64,000 bases of DNA, taken from NCBI GenBank assembly GCA_013368445.1, contig JAACJO010000025.1:23463-87462 (forward strand). The letters run 5' to 3'. This DNA comes from Leucocoprinus leucothites (lineage: Eukaryota > Basidiomycota > Agaricomycetes > Agaricales > Agaricaceae). The notes beneath the pieces are model-generated. The model did not search any database. It saw only the letters and a program-made list of their open reading frames with translations, and was not told the DNA's origin. The translations under genes were made by a program, and so were the position numbers. Positions 1 to 12,173 of the stretch are shown here, in pieces. Positions within the stretch are counted from its first letter, which is position 1; each line of letters begins with the position of its first letter.

Positions 1-613
1 TAACGTACGGTAATGTCCCAACAGACATGTAGCTGTATGTCTTCCAACACCACTTCATGTGACCGACATTTTCTAGCCAAAGGTTGGTAGGATTTCTTAT
101 AATAGTACCGATAGTGCCACTGGAATCCCTGCCCTGATACCCGTACAAGCGGTACTGGAAGTATGCCGTACCAAAAGTGGCGAACAAAACAAGGTAATGG
201 GCTCCTGTCAATAAGATGGCTTTGAGATGGCTTCATAAATATTAGTCAGTAAGACAGGATACGGTAGGGGAGGGGGAGATCACGAACAGGGAAGTTCGAG
301 CGAAAATATTGCTTGCAAATGATCGAACTCTGAGATTTGAGTCCATGGGTAAAGAAGGTATCTTCACTGGTACCACTGGGAGCCAGGATCTCGCAGTAGT
401 AGGTAACACGGTTGGAGTCGTTGAGTAAGGTTGTTCAGAGGCTGCAGGAGGGGAGGAAACTGGTATTTGAGACTCCTGTCGTTGCTCCTCTATGAGAATA
501 TTAGAAGCGGGATCGGCAAGTCTGTACGCTCGTGAGGTCGTCGAGTCCGGTGAATGAGTTGTATTAGTTGGAGGAGAATTAGGGGAGGGACTAGGAGGGC
601 GAGAACCGGACAT
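1..613 (-). CDS. possible 5' part of an unrecognised gene (partial at left edge)
   Basis: Reading leftward from an ATG at 613 there is an open frame with a Ser/Pro/Thr-rich start and a somewhat hydrophobic stretch near its end. The frame reaches a good-looking fungal intron of about 58 nt: donor GTATCC near 259, branch site CTGAC, acceptor ACAG near 201. An open frame then continues to the window edge, but phase is not kept cleanly across the junction in the frame I prefer, so the model is doubtful. I recognise no family. The support is the open frame plus the intron signals; it could also be chance coding potential in intergenic DNA. Confidence 0.2.
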
Positions 614-3600
614 CCAGGATGAAAACAGCAAAAATAAACCGGAAAGTGGCCGTCAATGCAGTCTCAGCGCATCGAGACGACAGCGCTGTGGCGGAGTCAG
701 AGGAGGGAGATATAGAGGAAGCACTGGTTGCAAAGAAGCCAGGGCGGTGAAGTTTGGAGGCTCATGTGAAGTTTGCCGCTGGGAGAGCCGAGAGGATATC
801 CATGCAACCAACCAGTTTGATAACGTTAACGACCCACAAACCAATATGATTATCCAGAAAGAATCTGAGATCTGAACGGTCGATCAAGTAAAATATCAAC
901 TTGAACCTCCCATTAACAGGAACGCGTGATGGGGAAGGGCTAATTGTGCCCATTCCCAGCGCACCCTAGATACTGCCCACTTAGTCACTTTATCAGCTTG
1001 CGCGTATTCTCTGTGTTGACGGAATGCAAGTAACGATTACTGCTCGCCGTATCGCCGTTAGCACAGCATAAGTAGCAACGAACAGAAATGGCCCCGACGA
1101 AAATGCCTGTTTGTTACGTTTTAGTCACGACACTCACACGCTGTCACACGGTGCTGCAATCAGTTCAGGTTCAAATGATCAAGGACTTGATTCTCGAACG
1201 GAGCTCCTTTTCATTCATGCGCGGCACGACCGGCCCTGAGCATAGCGCTTTGTTCCAAATGCTTTTAAGTAGCGCTCAGGTTCCGGTGCTCAGAAAATAG
1301 TTGCTCCACAAAGGAACGACGGCACTTGAGAGGCGCATGCGTTTTTTATTTTCAGGAATGGCGCTCCGGGGAAAAGCTATATCACGAAAGGTTATAAATT
1401 GGCAGTAACATATTCAAGGCATAGCAGTACTTTCTCGTGCAGAAGTGTTCAACAACGCGTGACTTCAACTTTTTATGACAGCTTCACCTCGGTGCAGCTC
1501 TTCAATGAGTCTGAGGTTGCGCGTGTCTAAGCGCTGGATGAGGGCTCAGGCGTGGGGACCACAGAGGAGTCGCTGAAAATGATGTTGTTGGATGAGTTAG
1601 AGGCCCACCAGACTCCACTGGTAAGCGCCACTGAAGGCACTGTGGGAGGTGAAATCGGACCAGCAATCTGTTCAGAATCATCCTGGCAAGAACGATCATG
1701 CAGGGATGATGATATTCGAGATAGAGTGATCCGTGTTTGAAGGTGTATGATGGTGGATCAGAAACTAGGCAAGCCGTTAAAGACACAGCAGTACTTTATT
1801 AGGGAGAAGCTCGATCGAAGTTTGTCACTGTCAGTGGGATGTCATCCCGTTCAAGTTCGACAGCATTTGTCTTCAACTTTTCATGATAATTTTACCTTGG
1901 CACAGCTCTTCAATGAATATCAAGTACTCGCACTGCGCCGCAAGTGATTTTGTAAGCACACATCGATTTCCAGATAAAGACTTGGAACCAATATGCATGG
2001 AGGCTATGCACTGAAATCCACTTATCTTCTAATCCCATGTCAGTTTTGATTCTAGTCTAATTCCCCTCCGGTAGTATGATGGAGTCAATGATGCTGCTGC
2101 TGAGGGGCTGAGAGCGTTTCTCGACATATGATTCATGGATGCCAATCGGTGCCCCATGAATTCCAATGGCTGTCAGATTTCGTTGATTTTGGAAAGTCCA
2201 TTGCAGTACGAGGTCCGAATGTACAGAGTACCGTAATTTGTCATGCTCCCTGTGTGAAGCTGGTGCTATTTTTTGTTTTGTTTCTTGGGATCATCCAACT
2301 GCGGCAGCAGCTCTGGTGTATCATCACCCCGTTTGTGTATGCTGTGTTATAAATCCGATAATATGGTCACTTCCGAAACTTCATTCTAGCTTAGTTTGAA
2401 GTTGAAAGCGAGACTTTACTAATATTTGCGAATGCATAGAGGAGAACCATTGAGGTATATAGTGGAAAAACGATGATCGATTGATAGCTCGGAGGTAGAT
2501 ACGCGACTGGGACCTCCCAAGACTAGATTTTCGCCATCTGCTACATGAAGTATGAAGGTATATCAGAGCTTCAAGGGAATCGTGTTTTAACGTCCAGCTT
2601 CGCAATGGCGAATCAACGATGGCAATGTGCTATTCGTACCACTTCGCTCAAGTCGAGGCTAATTTTTTTTGTACGCATCTTAATCAGTACGCTTAGCGAT
2701 CGGCGGTAAAAACCAGCTAATGTACCTAGCGGGTCCTTGCCCTTGAATATTTGGTCAGTGAAGGACTTAAGTGAACACCACTCACATCCCTTTTCCTCTG
2801 AGTTCCCGGTTTCTATGAAGTCGCAAGGTCTGGGAGAAATGATAACGTTTTGGATAACCTCGAGTGAGCAGGCAGTGTCCTAATGTTATTACTCCGTGAC
2901 AAAGAGCGCTTCCTGTCAACTGGCAAACGCAACAGCGGGTCAGTGGTTCACTGGGATCCCTGGTTATTGAAAGGTTCACGCGTCTCGAGCTGCTCCTGGC
3001 GCATTCCTCCGAGCTGTTTAGTTGCAATCCTGCCTCCTCGATGAAGTCATAGCACTTACCAATACGTTCCTTATATTTTTCTGGAGTACATAGGATCGAG
3101 GATCCTCCTGCAGGCACCTTGATCTTCTTTCCGGACATAAGGCCTTCCGAATAGTTCATTGGACAGAACCACGGTGTAGGGAGGTAGGGTAAGTTCGAAT
3201 CTGATAAGATACTCATGTATGAAGCAACTTCGCGGAAATTTGGATAAATTAATGCCACGGTCCGGTTTCAGGGACATCCCGTAAGTATTGATAAATAGCT
3301 GTAAACAAAACCTTCGACCCATTCCTCACGTGTTTTCTTTCATTCAATAATTCTGCAGCGCAATGCCCACCGATAGTCTCATCGCGTAAACAGCTCCGGT
3401 GTGTGGTACATGCCAATCCGACCACTCAGGTTCTGCAAAGTTTCTCTTCGGTTACAATGAAAGCTCAGTCTTCCTGATTCGCCTGGCTTTATCGGCCCTC
3501 GCATGCGCCCTGACCATGACACAAACTAGTGTCATCCGCCACCCGAACTTGGACGTCTTTCGGCTCCAGAACAAATACCATTCCGCTATCTGTATTCATT

Positions 3601-3891
3601 TTCGGTCCTCCTGGTCTGTGCGTGGCGTCGTTCCATGAGCACGTTGGCCCACGACATTCCTCTTTTGTCGAAACGGCCCCCCTAAAATTACCCAGACCCT
3701 CCATAGATCAAATGAAGCCATGGAAAATGACGGCGGCTCAGCATCATTTCCAGCAGACCACGCCGAAATTCCATTTGATGGCTGAAATCCACGATGGATT
3801 CGCGCACCCCATGCCCTTAGGCTCTTGTTGGATGACGTACGGAATGGTTCTCAATGACATAAACCACGCCTTCGCCCGCCGTCTTCTCGTG
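614..3891. other. 3.3 kb without a confident gene
   Basis: Only short overlapping open frames are present, none with recognisable motifs or a consistent exon chain. A frame on the minus strand at 2782-3258 ends near a consensus donor but cannot be extended in phase. The segment also holds the imperfect direct repeat listed separately. I see no tRNA or rRNA. Confidence 0.5.
1400..1930. repeat. imperfect direct repeat, two copies about 400 bp apart
   Basis: Two stretches, about 1415-1510 and 1783-1920, share blocks in the same order: an AGCAGTACTTT block and a CTTCAACTTTT...TGCAGCTCTTCAATGA type block, with diverged sequence between. The second copy is longer. It may be an old local duplication or remains of a small mobile element. 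No coding function is visible. Confidence 0.4.
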
Positions 3892-3898
3892 TATAAAA
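3892..3898 (+). promoter_or_regulatory. TATA box of the lectin gene
   Basis: TATAAAA lies 135 nt before the lectin ATG and is followed by a CT-rich tract around 3930-3975. That layout is typical of strongly expressed fungal genes with the transcription start in or after the pyrimidine tract. Assignment to the lectin is inferred from position. Confidence 0.6.
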
Positions 3899-4032
3899 AC
3901 CCTCGTTGGGATAGAGCTGGGCCTTCGGTCTTCACCGTTCTTCCCCACCGTCCTTCTCCTCTCCTCTCATCTTAGAGGCTCTTCTTGTCTGTGATCTTCA
4001 CTTATTTGGTCCTCCTCCAAATACCATTCATC

Positions 4033-4954
4033 ATGTCACAAGTTACCTCTGGTCAGACCTATAGGATCACCAACGTCAGGTCTGGCACTGTTGTTGACCT
4101 CTCTGGCGTCGACAACCATACCAGTCAGTACCACTCTGTCATTTCCTTCTCCAGTGATAGTGACGCGTCATGATAGTCATTGGCTACCCTTATCACTCAG
4201 GCCGGAACCAGCAATGGACGTTTGAGTGGACTGGTCATTCCTGGACCATTCGTTCTGTCTCTTCTGGTCAATACCTCGGCGTTAATGGTACAAATTACGC
4301 TGATGGTACCGGGCTGGTTGCTACTTCCACACCATTTGAGTGGGATATCTGGCATGATGAAGCCGACCAGAATACCTTCCGGTGAGTATATTGCTATACG
4401 TTTCTTTTTCTCTGTTTCGCTCTTGCCTCGGCCACTGGCGGCTCTAGGTGGGAAAAGGCCGCTTTCCCGCCGATAAGCACAAATGAGCAGTTCGACGGCG
4501 TTTGTCAACCTTTGTTCCGACTTGTTGACACGATGCTTCTGGACCACATTCGCGTCATTTTCGATTGATTGAGCGTCGGCGGTTGACAGGCCTTGTTCTT
4601 GGGGGTTTTTTTTTTTGATCTTCCGAGCTTCCATCGTTCTATGACACTCTTCTTTTCTCTCGTTGCCCTCATTATACGCTACCACTTCATCGTTTGCGCT
4701 TCGCTTATGAAAATCTACTATTTTCTTCGCCTTGAACAACATGCTAACCCATTTTGTGTTTACAGTTTCTTCGTCCACGATACCCATTACAATTGGGATT
4801 TGAACAACTATGGCGATGCGACCCCCGGGGAACCTATCACCCTCTGGTACACCTGGAACGGTCTTCATCAGACCTGGAGGATTGAAACTCGTAAGTCCCG
4901 TCCTCCTACCTATGTTCTGCATGTTTTGACTCGCTTCATTGTACTTTAGCTTGA
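4033..4954 (+). CDS. ricin-B-like beta-trefoil lectin
   Basis: A 141-residue cytosolic-type lectin with no signal peptide. Exons 4033-4123, 4177-4381, 4766-4890 and 4950-4954 join in phase; the last exon supplies only the end of one codon, one base pair of the next and the stop. QxW-type motifs of the beta-trefoil fold are visible (NQQW near residue 40 and HQTW near the C-terminus), and length and layout match small mushroom beta-trefoil lectins and the related protease-inhibitor trefoils. In this family the fold binds glycans, often as defence against fungivores; the ligand cannot be read from sequence. Intron 2 is 384 nt, far longer than the 50-75 nt norm here. The start was chosen at 4033, where the trefoil frame begins; a TATA box and CT tract precede it. 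The family call is fairly secure, the exact role is not. Confidence 0.85.
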
Positions 4955-6392
4955 GCACGCGTGTCATTCTCACACGATATACCCCCAGCGATCGCTGAAT
5001 TTCATTCCTTTGTTGGATGTGTCCCAAGTGCCCAATATGGAACAGTTGTTGTTTGAACAGTTTATCCTCATCTAACGTTACGAATCTTTGTCTTGCTCAG
5101 TGTACTCCACTTCTTAGTATCATAGTTGTACTCGCGTGTTGGTCTGTTGTTGTGCTGTAGGTGTGGTGTTTGATTATTGTTTTCAATATATGACTCCGTG
5201 TTGTTTTACTCGTCGTGCGGCAGCCTTGTGGCTTCAATGTGCATCAACCATTTAATTTTCCTATCTCGTGTACATTGTACTCCGTTAACGGTCATTGTGG
5301 ACATTGAGAGTCGGACACTGTTAATATGATTTACACAAACTCAGCGCCCATCCAAGCAAGGTTGAGCGTGATGAAGCTAAATTGACGGCAGCCCGGGACA
5401 TGTTTGTTGTCTCTGCAGGGTTGTTCTCCACGTGTAGCACTAGATTTTTTCGAACAGAAGAGTGGCTTAGGAACTAGAATGAAATCGATCATGAGGCTCA
5501 CGGATGGGTGGGTGGGACATGTGCAGCGCACACGGCATACCGTCATAAGTTGCTTGCGATCGGACAGTTCGAAGTAGTTCTAGTGTGCGTCTCTTCAGCC
5601 CGCTTCTTGCAGGTTCGAAGGTGAGTAGGTCGCCATCACCTCTTCGAAAATGCATTGAAATAGGCTAAGCTCTGGTACAACAACGGATGTTGAGCCCTGA
5701 GAGGCGGGAAGGTAACTTCTGCGATGCACGTTGTTGCAGGAAGCCAATCCCAGACGTATTTCGGTCGCTTTCGTATGGAATATTAAGGACAGTGATGGAA
5801 AGAAAATCCTGCCCTATTCTTACCAGCTAACATTGTATGAGGACTGGCAATCGCGAGGCCTTGGGAAGTAAAACCACGATCGTAGGACAGGCGTCGATTG
5901 CCACGAGCCCCGGTGGTATTGGATGTTACGTGTTATTCGCTCTGGTAATTTGAAAAAAGGAGAGATTTTTCAAGCATCGACTCTGGTTAAGTTCAAGATT
6001 GGGGCGCTATCCATGGCACCATCTCAACTAATACAAGTTCATATATCAGCGGCGAACTTGAATAGAATGAGCGTCCGATGCCCGGAGGCAAGAACATAGT
6101 GCAATTCAATTTCTATTTCGATTAAAATGGGCGTCTGTAGTAACGAAATTTGGGAGCGGCATTATTTCTTAGAAGGTCGGCCTTAGGTAGATATTGGGTG
6201 GAGACATCTAGCAATTATAGAGCGGTTATCATGCAGGGCTTGTAAGTGAACGAAGATATGAGCATATGTGGGAGGCGGCCTCGGGCGAAGTCTCTCTCGA
6301 TTAACCCCTTGACCTATCCTTGCTAAGCCACAGTTTGTATCAGTTAGAAGCTCAAGACTCGATAGACAACCCGTGTACATACCTAGCACCCA
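4955..6392. other. intergenic, lectin 3' side to MFS 3' side
   Basis: Between the lectin and the convergent MFS gene there are only short unsupported frames. The first 300 bp are T-rich and probably hold the lectin 3' UTR. Nothing else is recognised. Confidence 0.5.
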
Positions 6393-8043
6393 TTACCCTT
6401 TCTTCGACTTCAGACTCTCCCACAGGACCATGACCATAACAATCCCAATTCCAATCAAGATAATCTCTACCCCCGTATAAACCATCATCCCCACCTTCAC
6501 ACCACTCCCACCCCAAATGGCTCCGGAAACTCTCCCAGTATACATACTATACTGAATCGCAAGCGACAACCAGCTATTCCACCTTGGCGGTAACTGTTTA
6601 CTCAACAAACTAACCGGAACAACACTCGCAACGTTGAATCCCAATGCCGCAGCCCACCAACACATGAATACACTCGCGTAATTAATCTTTCCCGAGCGTA
6701 AAAGCGATAAAAAGACGAGAAGGGAGGTGAGACCGAGGCAAGAGCCTGCTAAGAGGATTTTTCGGTCTTCGATACGTCGGATGAGGAAGATGTTGAGGAT
6801 GAGGAAGGGGAAGGCGGTTATTCCGCCGAGAGCGATAAAGTTACCAGAGGCGGTAGGGGACCAATGGAATACTGGCGTGGTGGAACCAAAGACGGGGAGA
6901 TTGGCTTCCCAGGCACCGAGGATGAAGAAACAGGTCATGGCGAACCAGCACATGCAACCGAGAACGCCCCATTGAGAGGGTGTCATGTAGTATTTCTGGA
7001 GGAGGGAGGAGAGTTTGGATTTGGATTGGGTGCTGGGTGGGGCGTCTGGAGCGGGTGAGTCTTTGGGTGAAGTTAATTTCTCGTTTGGGGTTGGGTCGCT
7101 GGAGAGAGGAGGTTCGGCAGGTTTGGAGATATCAGTTGGGGTGGTTTGGTTGGGATGGTCGGGGTATCGAGCATCCTCGGGAACGTCGACGTAAAACACT
7201 CTTACGCAAACCCAGAAGATACACCACACAGCAGCCATTACCCACGCAGGACTAGTAAATCCATTGAAGATCGAATTGCGAAATCCCACTTTGTAGAGAA
7301 AACCACCGACAAAGGGGCCGAGGCTCATTCCAAGTCCTTGACCCATGACTAGGAAACTAGCGAGGGTAGTTCGTCGACGAACACCGACGATTCGAGCGTC
7401 AGAGCAGTAACGCTTGCAGTACATCCACATTGTAAAACCGAAGCCATTGACGATACGACCGATGAGGATGAGGTGGAGGAAGTCGGCTTTGTATGCGCAG
7501 CCGTAGAGAATGTGACCGATGATAGAAGCTCCGCAGCTGACGTTGAGGGGAAGTGTATATCCCCCTGTGTATTTTGGGTTCAGGAGATGGGGTAGGGTAT
7601 AGAGTATAGTTTCATACCTTTGTCGTATCGGAGGAGTGGAAGAACGGCTATGGCGGAGAATACGGTTGGGATACCGATGACCACTCCAGAAAAGGTGGAA
7701 TCACCGCCGAGGTGTTCGGCGTATTCATTGGATGATGGCACAATGATGAAAAATGATACCTGATTAGTGAGTCAGGGCTTGTAGAGAGGCGCGCTTATCA
7801 GGGGTTCTGGGTTTTACATACCTGCAGGAGGAGGTTACAGACGACTATAATGACAAGTGAGGAGATTTTGGGGAGCTTGAGTTCCTCTGGGTCGATTAAA
7901 GTATCCAGGTCTGAATTGACATCATTTGCAGTTTGAAGCTGTGAGTTGTTGCTAGCTGATGGTTGAGCATCGACCTCAGGTGAGAGTGAGGCGCTAGCAA
8001 GACGCTGAGGGTCAGGCAGCGTTTCTTGGTCAGTCACGTGCAT
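6393..8043 (-). CDS. major facilitator superfamily transporter
   Basis: A 511 aa membrane transporter encoded by three exons (7822-8043, 7618-7759, 6393-7564) that join in phase. The first ~60 residues are hydrophilic, then hydrophobic helices begin at about residue 62. A loop with Gly-Arg and Arg-Arg-Arg-Thr near residues 160-190, leading into a Gly-rich helix, is MFS-like. A long Pro/Ser/Lys-rich cytosolic loop at about residues 245-310 separates the two six-helix halves. The arrangement recalls the MFSD8/SPX-MFS branch rather than sugar transporters, but the substrate cannot be inferred. The ATG at 8043 is the first in frame; a TTG just upstream was not used. The gene is divergent from the FHA-protein gene across a 971 bp spacer. 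Confidence 0.8.
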
Positions 8044-9014
8044 CAAAGACGAGTGGTTAGGGTGCTGCAGGTCGTCGAGTAGATGGTCAGAGGGGATTCA
8101 ACCGCAGTCAACCAATGGTAGGTAGGGTCCTGATGGTTCCGAGGTAAGGAGCAGCAAGGGTGATTGGACTATTAAGGGTATTATATGATCCTAGCCGAAA
8201 ATATATGTGCAAGGAGAAACCGGAACACCGAAAGTCATGCGAGTCTTGCTGACAAGACGATGCCGACATGACATCTGTATGATCATGGGTTTTAGATGAA
8301 GCCCCGCCCAAGTGTAGATGATTACGCCAGCGATTGAGGGCATGGGGTTTGGATTTTTGGACACGAAAAGAGTGGTAGGCATGAAGAATCGATCGCGGGT
8401 TTGATATCAGAGAGACCTTGATGAATTTGACGCTGAGAATGTTGGCACTAGGCAGACGAGTTAAATATGGTTGCAGCCTGACAGTGGGGGTATGTCATGT
8501 TACTTTTGCTCCGGTAAGTAATCTCTCGACATCGCAGTCTTGATGAGTCTTGCGTGTGGTATGTAGGCGTCTAGAGAAGTTCTTGCACGAATAGCGTGGT
8601 ATGATGTTTTTGTATTTAAGTACATCAAGTACGTAAACCTGATTCATTAGCATCACTGATGCTGATGCTCATCAGGTTCTCGCTGCCGGCGCTTTCCTGG
8701 GCCTCTGACAGCCTGCGCAGGCTGTGGGGTTTGCAGGTCTTCGAGCTGATTAGTATACGCTGATCCTGTGGCTAAAAGTATCGGATCGGCGTCGAAGCTT
8801 GAAGCTTGCAAATTTGTCGCATGTGGAGGACTCGGAGAGATGAAAGTATGGTGAGTCACGAGGGGGCCGGGAAGAAGCCCGAAATGGAAGGCGTGGGCTC
8901 GGTGCCGGCCGTAAATGAGTATATAGGGGGAACTGAGGCCACAGCTGTTCCTTGCTTTCTTTCCACACCCAGGTCCTCATCGCCCAGCTCAATATAGTGT
9001 TGTAGTCAGCCACC
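8044..9014. promoter_or_regulatory. divergent intergenic region (MFS / FHA genes)
   Basis: This 971 bp stretch separates two genes transcribed away from each other, so it should hold both promoters. Short frames on both strands lack motifs or splice support. No clear TATA box was identified for either gene. Confidence 0.4.
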
Positions 9015-11449
9015 ATGCTAGATGATGATATCCAGTATCTAGGTTCTCGTATCAAGCTCAGAGACCCACCGCGCTACATGCAGCGCACCGTTAGTGGTAC
9101 GTCCTTATCGTACCAGGTGTCGTTCACGATCTGATGTCTCCTCCAGGAGCTGCGCTGCATATTGAGAAGTCTGACGGAAATGAAGCATATGTGCTTACTT
9201 TTAACAGAGATAAATCCTCCACTGTTCATGTCGGCCGCCGCCCTGGTAATGAGAACGAATCTCGGCCTCTTGACCAAGAGAACGGCAGGGCCATGTTCCG
9301 CTGTGCGGTTGTGAGCCGCCGACACGCAAGGATTGTGTTCACGGACAGCGGAAATGTATGCGCTTCTGCCTCCGTTAGCCCACAGCAACAGCTTGCTAAC
9401 AGCGGCCAGGTATTTCTCATCGATCTCGACTCGCATCACGGCACCCACATCCGCAAACCGGGTGAAACCTCATCGAGGATGTTGGAACCCGAGATACCAA
9501 CCCCGCTCTCTGACGGAGACATTATTACTTTTGGGAAGACTGTAGGCAGGAACGAAGAGATGGTCAGGCCTATTGTTGCCAGAGTTCAGTTACTACACAG
9601 CGGTCCATCTACCTCCGCCATCAAACCCTTGGTGGTCCCTGAAAGCTCGCCCAATAGGTCAGGCCGATATGGCCTTCACTCTCCTTCATCGTCCTCATCT
9701 GATGAGGCTTATAATGGTCAATCTGACGCCTACTCTGATATTGAGGAAATCCCTCCTCCAGTCTCTATCACTCCCAGAGCTGGTCCTCAGACAGACTCGG
9801 AGTCAAAGTCAGAGTCATTTCATCTCGGCAGAGCCTTCGAGGTATTCAAGCGACTGCTGCCCCCTACCTCTGCACCTCCTGAACCAGCTGCTCACGATCA
9901 ACGTGAACAATCGCCGAGGCTAGAGGAGCAATCGCCAATCCATTCCGAGTCCTCCTCTTCGTCCGTGCCACCTCCCTCGAACCTTCCTTCCCTATGGACC
10001 TTCCCAGATGATCGAGCCTCTCCTTTCCCTCTTCTCCCTCGCTATCCATCCATTTCTAGTGTCGACCTTCCCAACGAATTCTACGATCTCCCACCCATCA
10101 ACCCAGCGAACATCATAAATGATGGCGAACTCTCGCGATCCGAGTCACCCATGGATCTCGCCAGTCCCTCGCCTCCGCCTCCGGAGCAGGAGCCTCTCAT
10201 CATTGGTGCATGGGCCAACTTCTCGTCACCTTCGTCTTCTGAATCTGAGTCTATTGCAACCCCGCCAGATAACGAGGTACCTGTAGTTAATAATGACGCT
10301 GCGGAGACGCCTGCTGCTACCACAGCTGCTGTCCAGCATGAGGATAACCATGAGGCTGAATCCACTGCTGTTGTGAATGAGGCCACACCTTTGCCTCCCT
10401 CTCTTGCCACCGCCACTGATAAAGGGAAACAAAGGGAACAAATTCCAACCGTTGACTCTTCTTCGTTCATAACTAGACTCGAGTACGAGCAGCTAAAGGC
10501 GAAGTACTCTAATCTTCAGGTATATAATTACTCTTCCTGTTGATTATTGATGTTCATTTCATTCGTCTAGAACGAGATCGACATTCTCCAAGCACAGCGA
10601 CGAAAGTATAAAACCAAGTTCAACGCCAACGTCCACACCGTGACCGATAAATTCCACGAGCTCGAAGACAAGATGAACGACATGGCAGCACAATGCACAT
10701 TGTTTATGGACCAGATCGAGGACGTCACTTCCGGTGATGTTCCGGATATCCAAGCACGCATCGATGACTTGGTAGACGAGGACGATGCTCATAGAAGGGA
10801 TATAGATGATCTCATGAAGAGGGCTGCGATCTGCGAAGAAAGAGATGATGAGACGGATGACTTCAGTATGTTGGAGAGGGAGAGGTTACAGGAGGAGAAG
10901 GAGAGGGCACAGAAGTATTTGGATACGTTGAAAGTTTTGATCGACGGTGTGTCCCTTCGCTTGTTGTTCGGTTAGTTGATTCGCTGACGGGATTCGGATG
11001 AACAGACATGAAGGCTCTACGAGCGGTAACAGAACAAGAGATGGAAGCTGAGCTCGCAAATCTTCGTCAACTCCGCGAATCAATCATGCACGAGGTCGGT
11101 GACTTTCTCTCATTTACCTCCTATCTCTATTGACAGACGTTTTCAGCAGAACGACCCTTCCACTCCCACAAAGCGTAAACGTACCTTGGACGACGAAGGC
11201 GACCATTACAGCGACACCATCGACAACACCACCACTCACGCTCACGATGAAGAGTTCCATGATGCACCCATGCACTCCAGTGACGAGGACGGCACAATGC
11301 AGCCTCAATGTAGTATTGGCTTCCACATTAGCCATGATCAACCTTCTCCACGAAAACGTGCCCGAAGGATTGCCTCTGTTGCTGCGCAGACTGCGACTGC
11401 CGTTACAATGGGTGCTGTCGCTGCCTGGGTCGCCTTGGCATTTTCTTAA
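9015..11449 (+). CDS. FHA-domain, coiled-coil, tail-anchored protein
   Basis: Six exons (9015-9096, 9147-9355, 9410-10519, 10571-10946, 11006-11094, 11147-11449) join in phase to 722 aa. The phosphothreonine-binding FHA fold spans about residues 30-130, with its signature residues visible: GRR (57-59), SRRHA (84-88) and GTHI (108-111). A 54 nt intron inside the domain is a multiple of three, so reading through it leaves an open frame, but it has donor, GCTAAC branch site and CAG acceptor, and removing it restores a normal FHA strand. Residues ~130-460 are Ser/Pro-rich and acidic, ~468-620 form a charged coiled coil, then come two basic clusters (KRKR, RKRARR) and a C-terminal hydrophobic segment of ~20 residues. 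FHA plus coiled coil plus tail anchor is the architecture of SLMAP and yeast Far10/Vps64 (STRIPAK/FAR complex); orthology is an inference. Confidence 0.85.
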
Positions 11450-12173
11450 ATTTCCCCGGCCTTCCGTGGTATGCGGGTTCATGTAAGGATTTTAATTATT
11501 TCTCATCCTTCCCCTACCAGATCATGAACACTCTTAGTAAAACAAAGTTTTATCGGCGGGCTGAAGTCTTGTATTATTAGACCCTGGTGCTTTTATCACT
11601 TCACTTCTTCCTTTCGTTCACATTCTGGACACTGTATTTCGTAAACTCTCTCTCATTCTCTCCCTTCTTTCATTCCCTGCGTCTCCCCTATCCTTCCTCC
11701 ATGTATGTTTCATGAATAAATGTAAAGTAAGTCACGCAGTGTGGCATTATCGTTCCTTTGTTGTGCTTATGTAGGTCTTTTGCTGTAGGAAGTGTTACAC
11801 CACTTGTGCAGAATGTATTATCACCACCCCCATCACTATCCCCTATGTAACACGGTCAATCGTCTTTAGGACGAAAAGTTTTTTGTATGCAGTTTGCATT
11901 ATGATACTACTCAGTGCAGTGCGTTGGGGAGCAGTAGTGTACGGCTTGAGCGCATGTTTGTACGGCTCAATTGAAATTTCATTTTTTCCCTTATATCTCG
12001 AGGTGGATGAAATGAATAAATATGCAAAGGTCAATAATACATGCTAGTGTTGGTAAAAAAAAGACGCAAAGAAAGTATATACAGGATAAGCAAAGAGTCT
12101 AGTGGTATCCACCAAACGAAATATCCTCGTCCGCCGGCCAAATAAGCACGAGTTGTCAATCCCCCTTCCACGA
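11450..12173. other. convergent intergenic region (FHA / SAC3 3' ends)
   Basis: 724 bp between two convergent stop codons. It is T-rich on the plus side near 11450-11720 and should contain both 3' UTRs. No gene is seen. Confidence 0.6.

Noticed and set aside
2782..3322. 158-codon minus-strand frame
   Set aside because: One good donor is present after an ERIG segment, but no in-phase acceptor or family motif was found, and upstream frames are closed.
4197..5027. 276-codon open frame on the minus strand
   Set aside because: It overlaps all lectin exons and introns in antisense, has low-complexity basic composition and no motifs; the plus-strand exon chain is much better supported.
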